Positions 12,481 to 25,244 of a stretch of 64,000 nt of DNA are shown piece after piece. Position 1 is the first letter of the stretch. Each line of letters begins with the position of its first letter. The notes under the pieces are model-generated. The model was given only the letters and a program-made list of their open reading frames with translations. It was not told the origin of the DNA and did no database searches. A program made the position numbers and the translations under genes. Source of the stretch: Daldinia sp. FL1419 (Eukaryota; Ascomycota; Sordariomycetes; Xylariales; Hypoxylaceae); NCBI GenBank assembly GCA_025201765.1, contig MU623344.1, positions 248,001 to 312,000 of the forward strand, written 5' to 3'.

Positions 12481-14481
12481 TTTGAATGGCTACGCAAAGT
12501 TCTGTAGTCCAAAAGGTTAATGTGAGTATTGTGAGTATTGTGAGTATATTTTGGAGCTGAAGGTTTAATGTTGACAGTTGAGAGCTGACAGTTGACAGAT
12601 AATGTTCGTAAAAACATCTAGAAGATTTCGGGCTGAAAAAGGAAGTGCGACGGGAAGCTTACGGGACGGAAACAGCCAAGCAGGCTACGTCGTATTCTAG
12701 GGGCGGCGTTGCGGCTGATGACGATGTCGAAACGTAAAATGACAAGGGCTTTGCGAAGTTTCAACCTTTTTTGAACACCGGGTATCAAAATCAAAAATGT
12801 CAAACTCGACAAATTTCATTCATTCGTTTTGAATCAGGGAAAAAAAAAGGAGAACTGGAGACTTAAGAAAAAGTCAATTATGGTCAGGTTTGGATGAAAT
12901 ATTATGATAACGTATCCTGATAATGTTTTGTGTTTATGCCTAGCAACATGTACTAAATCGACTTAATCGACTAAATGGAACCTTAGTCGACGTCAAATGA
13001 CCTCGCTGGTGAATAGCGATTGCGCGTAATGTAATAGTGAGGGTCTACGGGGGTTGTTAAGGGTGTATTCTATTTTAAGCTCAGCCACAGTGAAACCGGA
13101 ACCTCGTAACTTCCAGAGCTTGTTAGTGGTCAGAGATGGCCAGTGCTACAGGTATTAATGAAAAGCGCTGTTTGTCGCCTCGTTAGCGGACGTAAACACA
13201 GCCTATGGGCGCCACCAAAGGATAAGCGCTGAGCCACTGGACAACTTGAAGAGAATCTTGCAGAATGTATGCCGTTGTTAGCATTCACGAAATAAATATG
13301 GCCAATAGCCAGATAAACCGATGGCAAAAAATGTCAAGACATTTCATTTATTATATTCCCGCATTTACCGCAAAAACCAATGGGACGAGGAATATTCTCC
13401 GTAGATATAAGAGACATAAGTCGTCTGTCTCTTTTAAGACAATCAGGTTGTCATGCTTAATTTTGTCTCACTCTACTCGAGCATACCTCTATGTACACTA
13501 GAGTCTACCTAGGTTGTACTGCCACCGACTTTGGTATTTCTACGGCACCTATGATGTCAGTCCCGCATCCTTCCTTAGCGGCACTAGTTCGGATTTTGTA
13601 TCCTTCAAAGTCACTTAAGTATTTACTGCGGCCTCGAGAATGACGAATGCAAATGCGGCAGGTTTGAATGACCACGAAAATGAATATAATATCCATATTA
13701 GGTCTCAAGTCGTCTAAGTCTACCAATTTTGATTATTTCTCGTAGGTCTGATTACTTCATACTATTTTAACAATATTTATTATTTTCGTTAAGTTATATG
13801 TACCTTTCACCTTCTTAGGAGGTATTTATGTACCCCTCATCGTCTCCCGAGCAACTACCGGGTCTGGTGTCTAAATTCTCTCTAGCGTTCAAGATCGAGA
13901 GCTAAAAGTACCTCACTTTTTCACACTTCCTTTCCTAATACCTACCGTTAGTAGGGCAAAGTTCAAATTTGGAATCGGATCAATATACATAAGTATCTAT
14001 GTAGGTAACTAGCTTGTGCTTCCGTCAGAATGCAAGCCAAGCTCAAATATATACATTTATCTCAGATAGCGGTTTCGTCCTTACAGTTGTACGAATTATG
14101 CCGTTGATGGAAGCGTTCCCGTGTCACGATGTACCGACTCCCGGCACGAGAAACACTAAATTCCGATGATCGGGGGGGCAGTTAGTGGGCTATCTAGCGT
14201 CACAACCGCCCCTAAACTATCCTAATCCCCGATTTGTGGCTTATCGCTTAAATCCGGCTCGATTTCGCCATCCTTCGATATTCCCCGTTTTGAATAACCA
14301 GAGTAAACATCTCACCGTCATTTGCCTTTAGTTAACTTCATTCCATTTTCATTACTAGTAGAATCATCGTGTCCAAGTCCGATAGAAATAAGTCAAAGGA
14401 TTTATATTTGCCGATATACATACGTCAACATATCTGGTCAAGTGAACGTGGTGCGCCGACCTGGGCGAAAGAGTTGCTATC
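12481..14481. other. Intergenic between MARVEL and MFS genes
   Basis: Divergent upstream regions of the MARVEL gene (-) and the MFS gene (+). A triple GTGAGTATT direct repeat sits near 12522-12548. Short open frames (for example 13505-13726 on the minus strand) match no family I know. No gene is called. Confidence 0.55.
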
Positions 14482-16456
14482 ATGGCGGCCGACGATACCC
14501 TTCAACACGTTCCGCCAATCCCGGTGGACGAAAACGAGCCCGTCCAGAATGACGAGCGGACACCGCTATTAAGCGGCCAGAGCGAGAATGGAGTCTCGGC
14601 CTCAGAGTCTCCGTTGGTGAATAATGACGAAGAACGGACCATCATCGTCGAAGAAGTCAAGGGAGTTAAGCTCTGGGTTATCCTCTGTACCTGCTGGGTA
14701 GGCGTGTTTCTCGGCGCTATCGACTCTACCATTATAGCCACTCTCTCGGCACCCATTTCTAGCGAATTTCAGTCCTTAAGTCTGTTATCGTGGCTTGCAA
14801 CTGCTTACTTCATCTCAAATGCCGCCTGCCAACCAATCTCCGGTAGGCTGACGGATATCTTCGGAAGGGGGCCCGGTCTTGTGTTCAGTAACGTCTTCTT
14901 CGCCGCTGGAAATCTCATTTGTGGCCTCGCGCGAGATCAAAGTGTGATGATCCTTGGACGAGTCATCGCTGGCATTGGAGGCGGTGGTCTTATGTCTATA
15001 TCCACATTTCTCGGTACCGATCTCGTCCCTCTGCGGAACCGAGGAGTTATCCAAGGGATCGGTAATATTTGTTACGGAGCCGGGGCTATGCTTGGCGGCG
15101 TCTTCGGCGGCCTAGTGAACGACAACTCTTCCTGGGGCTGGCGTCTGGCTTTCTTAGTCCAGGTTCCCCTGGTTCTAGTGTCGGCATGCCTAGTTGCCTA
15201 TCTCGTCCGTATACCGCCCAAAGTATCGGGAAAGTCGTATCTAGCTCGCATAGATTTCACAGGCGTCTTTTCACTTATCTTATTTTTGGTCTTATTGTTG
15301 CTGGGTTTAAATGCAGGCGGGAATCTGACCCCATGGATTCATCCCTTACCGCTAACTACTTTGCCTCTTTCGCTAGTAGCGTTCGTTGCATTCATTATCT
15401 GGGAATCTCGTGCTAAACAACCCGTCATCCCAGTGCGTCTTCTTTTGGATCGGACGGTTTTCACAGCTTGCATGACAAACCTGCTAGGCACGATGATAAA
15501 CATGATGGCTCTCTTCTATGCTCCCCTGTATATGCAGTCTCGGGGAAGTTCTTCGACAGATTCTGGCGTAGTAATCCTTTTCGCCCCTATCGGGATATCT
15601 ATCTGCTCTATTGGGAGTGGTCTCATTATGAAGAAAACTGGTCGATACGGTACGTACAAATAAACTTTATCCCAGGGCTTCGCATCCCTGCTTCTAGAAT
15701 TGTCCTTACGTTCGTTTTCTCTTCTATAGTTTGTTCGATGCATATACTAACTGTGTAGCAGTAAGTTTCCAATAACCCCTAGATTTTGCATTACATGCAT
15801 TGTCCCCTTTTCAGGTGGTGGCTGGGCATTAATGATTTTGAGCAACCTGCTTGATGCCCGCCCCCATTCCAAATCGAGATATCATAGTAAGCACACTCTA
15901 CGGTTTCCATGGGGGGCTAATATTTCTATAGTTGGCCTTAGGTATCTCTGCTGTACTACTTCAGGTCGCCTCTGTCGTCATCCTGAACACCCTCAATGAG
16001 AACTCTCCAGGGTGGCACCTAATGATTGCATTTTTCCTTCTTGGTTCCGGCCAGGGAGGTATGCTTACTATTACACTGCTAGCTTGTTTAGCCGCTGTAG
16101 ACCACTCCCACCAAGCCGTAATTACTTCTGCTACTTATGCATTCCGATCTGCTGGTGGAACGGTCGGCGTTACTATCGCATCGGCCATCTATCAAAATGT
16201 ACTTAAAATCGAGCTATGGGAGCGATTTGGTGATCTCCCCGGTGCAGCAGAAGAGATCCATAGAATCCGGGATGATTTAGACGAATTGAAGCACCTCCCT
16301 GACGGTTGGCATGATGGTGTCATGGCGTCATTTATGGAGGCTTTTAGAAGTGTATGGCTTACGATGCTAGGGCTTGTGCTTCTAGAGCTTTTTTGCATTT
16401 CCTTGATGAAGCAGCACAAGCTACATTCGACTTTATCTCGTAGTGAGAGAGAATAG
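14482..16456 (+). CDS. MFS transporter, VBA/Fnx1-like (vacuolar amino acid type)
   Basis: A proton-coupled major facilitator of the 14-helix drug/amino-acid antiporter type, about 584 residues. Best model: exons 14482-15649, 15815-15886 and 15942-16456, all in frame. The N-terminal 65 residues are acidic and carry an ExxPLL dileucine sorting signal (residues 25-30), which fits a vacuolar membrane location. Membrane helices start at about residue 70 (VILCTCWVGVFLGAIDSTII). The helix 2-3 loop has GRLTDIFGRG (motif A), and the helix 5 region has GIGNICYGAGAMLGGVFGG (motif C type). The C-terminal block QAVITSATYAFRSAGGTVGV is typical of VBA/Fnx1 relatives. The first intron is long (165 nt) and contains internal splice signals, and the small middle exon ends in an unusual hydrophilic stretch, so the exact 3' joins are uncertain. 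Substrate cannot be deduced. Confidence 0.85.
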
Positions 16457-16890
16457 ATACTTGCGCAAGGGTGGACTACTCCTATTGCAGGGAGCTTTCC
16501 TTAGGAAGTGTGCGATAATAGCCAGTTTCGATAGTATTTGATTGCGCAAACCGAAGGGTAAATTTATTTTAGACGGAAACGACTGGAGTCTACCTAAACA
16601 CTAAAAGACCGGTGAGGATCATCTCAAGACGACCTCATTATTTATTGCTCTATCACGTCTATCCTTAATACCATTGAACTGTCGATCTGAATACCCATAT
16701 CCTATAATAGTAAGCTTTTGATCATCGATACTTTAGGGCTATACTCATCTTACCTTGTTGTTCTAATAACCTCATTTCATAATCTATTCTCGCTATTTTC
16801 TCATCACATGCGTAGCAGCTATTCCTTAGGAACGAAGTGAAGCTTGGTCTTCCGCGGCGGAGCCCTGTTCTTAGGTCATACCGTAACTAC
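16457..16890. other. Convergent 3' flanks
   Basis: An AT-rich spacer between the MFS gene (+) and the first DUF6594 gene (-). No coding or RNA feature was found. Confidence 0.55.
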
Positions 16891-18249
16891 CTACATAGGT
16901 AAGTTCGACAGGAACGTGGAAAGTACAGCGAAGTATGCGTTAAGACTGACGAGCATAGGTACTGTACGGGGTTCGAATGCTAGTATGACGAGGGCGAAGA
17001 TAGCGGAGGAGACAGCGACAGAGGTTAGATACTCTGCGCGTGACCGGCCTGTCTCTAGAAATAGGAATGAAACGGGGAGGAGCGAGAGTAACAGACTACC
17101 GATCGCAAGGAATATCTTGAGGAATAATCGGAAGGGTCGTAGGCTGTAGGTTATGTGTGGGCCGTCGGGGGGGATGGAGGAAGGAAGAGTTGAGCGACTA
17201 AAGAAGCGGAAAAGATGCTTCAATGGTTTCTTCAGGTGTTAGTTTATCTACGAAGTCGAAAAGGGAGAGTGATGAATCTGACTTACCATGAACCAGCGAC
17301 CGTTTATATAGTAGAGGAAGGACTCGAACCGTCGAAAGAGCTCATCAGGCTCGGTGCTGACGAAGTCATCGATGTAGCGCATAAATGCGCACGCCTCGTC
17401 ATTGAGTCCCAGGTTTCGTGCGATTGCGAAGTGCGCCTCATGAGCGGCCCGAGACACGCGCGGCAGCTTTTTAACGTCGCGCTGTAGTAGAAGAAGCTGC
17501 ACTAAGGCGGCATCCAGCGTTAGCCTGTGCGTCTCCAATTTCCATTCCGAAATTTACAGTATTCTTTCAGCAGAATCCTAGCGCTTATTATCAAATTCTC
17601 CTTTTGCGTCACGCGGTCGAGTTCGTTCGAGTTCGGCCCGGAACATTGCTGCGGTAGATGTCCAACACCTTGGCGGCAACGAGCGATGAATTGTTCGCGG
17701 TCGAAAGGAAGACACTTCAAGGGCTTCCCCCCGCTTTCCGTATCTTCGCAGTTCATCTCGTCCAGTTTGTTCTCGATGGCGGAGAGCTTGAGCTCGTATG
17801 ATGTGAGAGTATAGTGTGTCAGGGGATCGAAGCCCCTATGGCTGTTATGATTGCCAAAATACATCTGCTGGCACGCTATAGACGGCCAACCACGGGGCGC
17901 ATGGTTCACTTAATTTCGTCATTAAGGTTTCCATTCGCGGCAATCAGTTTGCAATCACTCTCCACTTACGAACGTCTTCATCCGTGAAGAAATTGTCCTC
18001 GTCTAGGCCGGCTGCTCTCTTGGCTAAGATGAAGATGTTAGTTAAGTGGAATAGGTTCCAGCATGAGTCGATATAAAAAAGCTTGCCATTCTTAATCCTC
18101 TCATATATATGAGAGTAGAATCGGGACTGTCTTGGGGCTTGTTGTGCTCTATAAGGAGTAGTTGGTGTCTGGCAAGCGGTGTTCCTGTTGGGCGACTGTA
18201 TGTTGTTTAGCGGAATCGTCGGGACGGCACCAGATGGGTTTGCCATCAT
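16891..18249 (-). CDS. DUF6594-family membrane protein, copy A
   Basis: A fungal membrane protein of unknown function (family as I know it: DUF6594, PF20237), 394 residues. Exons in transcription order are 18249-17970, 17908-17558, 17501-17287 and 17229-16891. Intron 1 has a perfect GTAAGT; intron 2 has GTAAAT with a CTAAC branch; intron 3 has GTAAGT with CTAAC. All phases agree. Family landmarks: GWPSIACQQMYF after the N-terminal extension, a helical region with LLKEYLQLLLLQ spanning exons 2 and 3, then DDFVSTEPDELFRRFESF. The C-terminus has three hydrophobic helices (last: MLVSLNAYFAVLSTFLSNL). The N-terminal 93 residues are not part of the family core as I recall it. Two relatives lie downstream on the same strand. 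No function is assigned. Confidence 0.82.
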
Positions 18250-21200
18250 GAAGTAAATTCACATAGATGTGTTATTAACTATTGCACTTTTCTGCTATTA
18301 TCGTGTTCCTCTCCGGTATTTATATGCGAAGTATCGGAGTCCCCATCCAGGAGAGCAGGATGCATTGCCATATCGATCGTCAATATGAGCACTTGCAATA
18401 CCCTTCATAACTTCTCAATATGCTTGAGTACCCAACACCGCCCCCTCGAACCGGTTGGTAAAATTGGTCAGTATCTCGGGGAGGGTGTAGTGTGATTTGA
18501 TCTCAAGAGAAGATGCTTCAACGCCGCGCGTTTAAAGCGAACGTCGCGATTCAGCGGTGAGGATGGGGGCAGGTCTCGGTGGAAGCCTCGTCAATTCGAT
18601 ACGCTAAATCCATTACTTGAAAGCTCATGATTCTTCATAATAAGCGGCATGCCGAGGATGAGCCAATGAAATCCCATGTGCCGTCAAAGGAATGTAGTAT
18701 TTCAAAAGCTGAGGGCCAACATCTAGTTGATCTAGCAAATCATCGGCCGATATGGTCCAGCGAGGATAAGAAGCATATTAATATGTTCCTATAATTGAAG
18801 CATCAGCAACGTGTTGAACCGGGCTGCTGGTATGAGGGTTACACAAGGGCCACCTGGCGTAGAACCTATATAGCTTCGTTACTGTTTGTAGCGTTGGGCA
18901 TCAAAGCCAAGTGTCCCAGTAAGGTATATTTTCTCGGCGAGGGGCCGGGAGCCTCGATCGTCGACATCGTGGCTATGAGTACGACGTATGGAAGGTCAAG
19001 GCGGTGAATCTCGCCTACTAGAATTACTGCATCCTAAGTAACCGCCCGGTTCGAGACTCATTCGAAATGTGAATTACGCCTAATGGAGAAATCGAGAATA
19101 ACAATATATTCTTCCCATAGCTAAACTTATTCATACGTTATAAATATTCGGATTCTTGTGCGAATATCTATAGCGTCAATGTGATCCCCATCTAACGCAG
19201 TCTAGCCCTGACTGGTAGGTTCATGGGATACGATGCGTTCAAACTTCATTCAATCAAACGGCTCTTGCTATATGGATGGCCGCATCTTTGACACCGAAAA
19301 ACATGATTAATTGTCGATCTTTAGCGTAAAGGGAAGTTCGTATGTTAACCTTTAGACTGATCCTACAGCTGTCAAGTGATGTCCTCGTGCGAGAGAAGCC
19401 GCGGCATTCTGTCCCGGCGATATAGACAATTCCGGCGGAATGTAACTGTAGTATGCTTTCTAACGATACCCCTAGAAGCGAGCACGGATCAGTCAAGCAA
19501 AAGCACTAGGTGGCTTCAGGCAGGTCCGCCGATGTCTTAGATCTCGAGAGCCACACGTCAAGATATATAATAGAAGAATTATCAAACATATCTTTTAAGG
19601 ACAAGTGCATGCGATTAAACATATAACATCAGTAAGTTTAAGAGGTTCGGAGCGAAGGATACCTTCTGAGCGAATAGGGGTTTCCTAATGGCTAGGCTTC
19701 GCGGGTATTGACCTGATTCATCGTAAGGTAGCCGATAGAACTCCGATAATGGTACTAACTACAGGCAGTGAGAAAGGAAGAGTGGATGAGATTGGGCGAG
19801 TATCGCAAGGACACCTCATCTGCAGTAAGACATTGTGATACCCAATGGTTAAGCATCCTACCAGGCATAAAGATTTTATCTTACTTTCTTTCCTTCTTGC
19901 TATCCAAATAGGAATAGGACTTAACCACCTTCCACGTTAACTGTGATATGACTTCCTACCCAGAAACCATTCCCAAATAACATCACAACTGTGCTACAAT
20001 ATACTCAGTCCGTATTCATCAACCCCTAGCTCTTCCCAACGAAACTCCATATCATGAAGGATAGCTCGTAAGCGCTATTAATGCGAAAAGACCGGAGTCA
20101 ATTACAATTAGACTGGCGTTGGAATATACTTATTAGACCCTCCACTCCCACAGCAACCATCGGCTTGGGGGCGTGAGAGGGGTTCTGGCGGGGTGGATTC
20201 AAGTTCAGAAGCATTCACCGCATGCTTCATGGCTAGATCTAAAAGACCCCCAGTCTTCCCTTGAGATAGATGGGTTGGGCTATGTGCATCTAACTGAATG
20301 TGGAATGTTGGAAACAATAGGCCACGCGCATGAGGCCAACACCGCCAAAACGGATGCTTGATTGGCGGCCGTATGCACAGCGCAGACAGTAAACAGGACT
20401 GCGAGTCACAGCTTGAGGAGGCCATTGCTCTTAGATGAATCGCTAGAGATTATCAGGTGAACCCGGATTTAGGACGAACGGTTCTCTGCACCCCGCATTT
20501 GAATTATCGTGACCACCTCGGGCCGTCGTACCGACCCCTTTTTTTTTTCCCGGCACGGTGTTCATGCTCGCTCCACCTGGGCCGATCCGCACCGTCTTAC
20601 CTATCGCCAATCTCCGGAAACCGAGGTTTCAAATTCCAAGCCTGCGTATTAGATATAAGTTAAAATTGGATCATATCAACTTACAGGAAAAGAGAGAACG
20701 CAAGAAGAGATATACCTGTAGACCGAACCCCTAGGCCCGAAGGAATCCCGGTTACATACAGCCGATGCAGCTCGGACGGCTACGGATCTGCAACCGTAAA
20801 CATGCCTACCTAATCACGCAGCGCAGAACGGGATTCAGCAGGGGCTCTCGCGGGGGTAGGACTTATCTTTTAAGCTAAAGAAATGGTCGGAGATGAAACG
20901 TCTTATCAACAAAATGGATATGTTTTCGATCAATGAAGAAGCTCGTTTCCCTCCTCGTCGGACTTAACCAAGGATCCGTTTCAGATCACCAAAACCGAAG
21001 CTGAAGGGAAAATTCGAGCCTATGGATTACCGCGGGGCTTTTTCGACGACCAGATTAAGATTAGCGAGCCAACGGAGAATTTTAAGGTCTAGAAAAGGAA
21101 GTATTTAGATTCGCGTGCTACCTCATCTGCTCATGCACCGTACGTTGTGTACACGATTTACTGAAGTTATATATACTGCATATGTCAGCATCGACTGAAC

Positions 21201-24200
21201 GCTTTACAGAAGAAGTATACTAACCTACATAAAAGAGGGGTAGGAATATGTCTAGAGATGCCGTGGGCGCTATGGTACATTGACACTAGGATCGTATTCC
21301 TGGCGGCGTTCCCGTTCCCCTTGGTCCCTTGCTTTCGAGTGGGCCGCCGTCGGTGGGTCGAAAGTCTTAAAGGTCAATCTTAAAGCGACGCGCTCTGACG
21401 CCGTCATTGCCATTAGCATGAAAGGAAAGACGAATAATCATGGAGCTGTACTACTTGGAGAATCGGTGAAGGACTCATACCTGTATACCTAGAAAGGAAT
21501 AAGTCCTATATTGCCTCAAACGAGATTAAACCATGAACATTTACCATTAAATCAGACCTTTTCTACTTCCCACTCGATGTCGATATTGCCAGAAATTCTA
21601 CTTCCGTGTTTCGGTACCAAGAGAACGCTCAGAGTGCTTCACTGTTCTCATCATGCCTGTATACATACAATCGCGATCATTCGCTGCAGATAGTCCATTG
21701 ATCATGTATCCGCCATATTTCTTCCAATGGTTGGCTTTTAATGGTGCGGAATTACAGGGCGCACGAGTATCGCGGTCGCCACAACTCACCTGATTGCGAT
21801 CATAGCGTCTTCTTTAACAGAGCCTCAATCACCACGTCAAGCATGCATGATCGTTCAGCCATCTCCACCGAGGCACCCTTGTATACGAACTGCCTCGAGT
21901 GGTCTTTGCTTTAGTACCTGGAAGGTCTCTTGGATAATAAGCCGTTATGTGTTCTTCTTCTGAAGCCCTAGGGTTCACTTGAGGCTTCAACTTCAACATG
22001 CTTCTACCTCCCAATTACCAATAGACGCGTACAGGAAGCTACAGCTATTCCCCCTTCCAGATCCTGCAGTATTGCTTAGTTTAGGAAGACTCTTTACCTC
22101 TTAGCAACGATTCATAATCCAAGGTAATATACCTTTATCCTTTTGTCCTAGCGTCTCATTGCTCTTAACCCTTCACTCCCGTCGGCTCGACGCTCACCCC
22201 GAAGGCTCGCTAGATTACGGTTACAAGAATATTTCTCGGGATCCTAGGTCAACAAGCTTGGACAGTCGACCAATCTCCCTTCTTACTCACGTCACGATGT
22301 GTTGTTTTTGGAGTTGTTTAGGGGACCGTGGAAAACACCACCCTAAAACGAAGCGAGGACGAGGCCACCAAAGGGGAGACAAGGTTTTAATGACAGATTA
22401 TAGTCATCCCTCTCATGCCCATCCTCAACCACCGTCAATCGAAGGGCCATAAAAAGTAGTGGAAGAGAATGTCAGTTTTTTTCGGCAGTCTTTATTTTAG
22501 ACAGGGATCAACACCGAAGCCTCGGGGCTTGAGGGTTATGGACGTTAATGTCAAAAGCTCTAGAGCGTGTAAAATTTCCGTATATACGTACATTAGTGGG
22601 ACAAGAAGCCGTATCACCACAGTTTCTATATAGAAAAGCGCTTGTATGATATATCTCTACGTAGCCACTCCCTCGTAGGAGGTGAGCAGGTAGACTAAAA
22701 TTAATTCGTCCAGTAATGCCCGTATTAACTCAGCGATAATGTCAGCAGTGCCAGTTGTAGTATATACGATGGAAAGCTCTCTGATCGAAGAGTTTTGAAT
22801 TGAGAAGAGGTACGCCATGTTGTTTCCATTTCACTCGTGAAAGCATAGCGAGCGATAAAGACGGTCAACAACTAACGACATCTTGCTCGACTGCGTGTTG
22901 AGGATGCGATTGAGTAGGTATCCAATAAATTTGACAACGTAAGCTTACATTACCTACGGTCTTGAAGGATGCTGGCATAATTTCGCCTCACATGCACTCC
23001 ACTTGAACCACTACTCGAACCATACCATTAACCTAGAAGGTACCCAGAATCGTTCCATAATCCCTGCTAATGATGAAAGAACAATCTAGGTAACTAACCT
23101 ACTCACCGACCCTACAGGCACTGACTAATACTATAGTTAATAATGACAACTTCTCTTGTCTACGCAGCATACACACTGCGCTCATGCAAGGAGAGCTCCG
23201 GGGCGGCTACGTTGCCGAATGGGAACAGGTCCGCATGGGTAATACCTACTGTATAATAACCTTGAATTGGGTGAACTAATGATGCAACTGACTATTACTT
23301 CTTTTGGCATACTTGTCCTCTGAACAGGGATAGGTACCATACATGATCTTAAGAAACTAGTATACAAATATGGTACCTGCATAGAAGCCGGGCGAAGAGA
23401 TATGTTAAGACGTGTCTTAGCCTAGAGGCTCAGCCCCGGCAGCTTTTCAGAAAAGGTCATTGATGTTACTACATGAAAAATTTCGCACTCCACATCTGCG
23501 GCCTTGAAATCCGGCCAGTCAGAATGTACATGTATCATGTGGTCGCTATCATTGCTAAGAGGAGGCTAGAACGTGCATTGTACCATTTACATGCAGCGTC
23601 AAGATAGTAATTTGGAAAGGAAAATTAGAGTACCCAAGATTGTGTGGGTAGATAAGCCCCTTATACATTCCCACAATAAGGTATCGAACTGTCGATATCA
23701 AGGAAGGGCGCGAACCATCGATCGTTGTCTGGCAGCCTCGTCGTCCGTGCGCACTGCAGGACCTCCATATGACCCCCATATGATGTACAACTCAATCGAT
23801 GGATGTAACGAAGTGAAAGAGGGGAATTTTGAAAATTTTGTAACGCGACTGCGGTTGTATATTGCGTACCCGGCCTAGGAAATATTATTCTGAACTACTT
23901 GGCACTAGGTACCTAGGTGGACAACCCCTCGACGGCTGATAATGTTTATGGAACGCTTTTCTTAGCTATCGATGGCAGTGCTTCATAGACTACCTAGGTA
24001 TATTGTTGAGGACTTGTATATGGGGAATCGCCCAACCTTCCACTTATAATATAACCAGATAATATTGACGGGGTTAGATGATAGTCAGCAAGAGCAAGCT
24101 TTCGGCTTACTTGACCCTGTTATCAGCTAGTGGGTAGTGTATACAAACCGAGTGATATGATCATGGATGAATACAATACGGATGAAGTGGGTAGTACGGG

Positions 24201-25244
24201 GATGTTCGTTGTCAAAAATTCGATAGTGTCGGATAGCCATATCCCGCTCAGGGTAAAGAAACCAGACACCCCGTACCGGGAGCTGCTATGGCAACCGTTC
24301 GAGGTGGTGAGCTTAAAGAAGTTAGTATTGATTCTATAAATATAAAATTAAAACACGGGTCTTCCGACTAATTTCGAGAAAATTAAGTTCCAGTTACATG
24401 GAAGGACATCGAGGCATGTCAAACCATGTACGTACAAACCAGTATCCGACGAGTGCCAGCACCAATCACGCTCAAGAGAAAAATTGCACTTTAACGCGTC
24501 GCGCTCGTCAAACCGTATCATCCAGTTGGACCAGTAAAAGGCTCTGATTCAACGTCATGTCAATAAGTGTATCCTTTCTGTAACGGTTAGTATTTTATCT
24601 ACACAAGTTGGTAAAAACTTTCATCAAGAACAAGACACGTCCAATAAGTGCTCAGAGTTGTCCTTGAGGCCGTATTTTTAGTAATTCCTGACTGGGAAAT
24701 ACGCAAAGTAGAGGCGAATACAGATGCGACCCGAGATCTAAGCAATAATAACGAGTCGGTTATACTTCCAAAGGACAAGACTATCACATACAACTAATAG
24801 ATGCCTATCCTATGGAATTAACTGCAATATTTCTACTAGGAACTTGACTAACTTTGAAGCATAGGTACCTACTTATGAATTAAGCGCAATGACTTCGTCA
24901 GGCCAAGCCAGGGTGAACTTCTTAACCCGATAATCCTCATGGAGCTGCACAAGTGTTTATACTCATGCTATACTAACCTTCGTGTATTTGTCTCATGGAT
25001 AGAAATAATTTACGATCTATTCTAAACCTAATCCGAAGATACGATAATTATTCATTATATAAAGACCGAATTATTTCTATATGCATTCTGGGGCATAATC
25101 GGAAACGGGTTCTACATAAACTTGGTATACCTACGTCTAGCTATGCTATGCTTAGACCGACAATATATAGCACCTGTTAACTACTATTTTCGAAAATACC
25201 GTCTTCTGCCACAATTCCCATAGCTCTATCTGGTCCTGTAAATG
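18250..25244. other. Gene-poor AT-rich block
   Basis: Seven kilobases without a gene I can support. One stretch (about 20880-21090, plus strand) reads like a decayed coding fragment and is listed separately. Other open frames are short, drift in composition and resemble no family. A locally GC-rich patch lies at 20450-20640. No terminal repeats, transposase or reverse transcriptase motifs were recognised by eye. Confidence 0.55.
20867..21092 (+). pseudogene. Possible remnant of an unidentified coding sequence
   Basis: Two plus-strand frames together give a protein-like stretch. The first reads KKWSEMKRLINKMDMFSINE and reaches a stop near 20967. A shifted frame then continues SSSDLTKDPFQITKTEAEGK and AYGLPRGFFDDQIKISEPTE to a TAG at 21090-21092. 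The composition is balanced and hydrophilic, unlike the surrounding AT-rich noise, and the shift falls in a CCTCCTCGTCG run. I do not recognise the family. It could be chance. Confidence 0.3.

Noticed and set aside
13185..13260. A GTCCAGTGGCTCAGCG stretch on the minus strand resembling a tRNA A box
   Set aside because: There is no B box or cloverleaf at a suitable distance.
20108..20425. Minus-strand 105-codon frame ending DGCCGSGGSNKYIPTPV
   Set aside because: The Cys/Gly-rich end is curious, but the rest is unrelated in composition, no splice structure was found, and no family is recognised.
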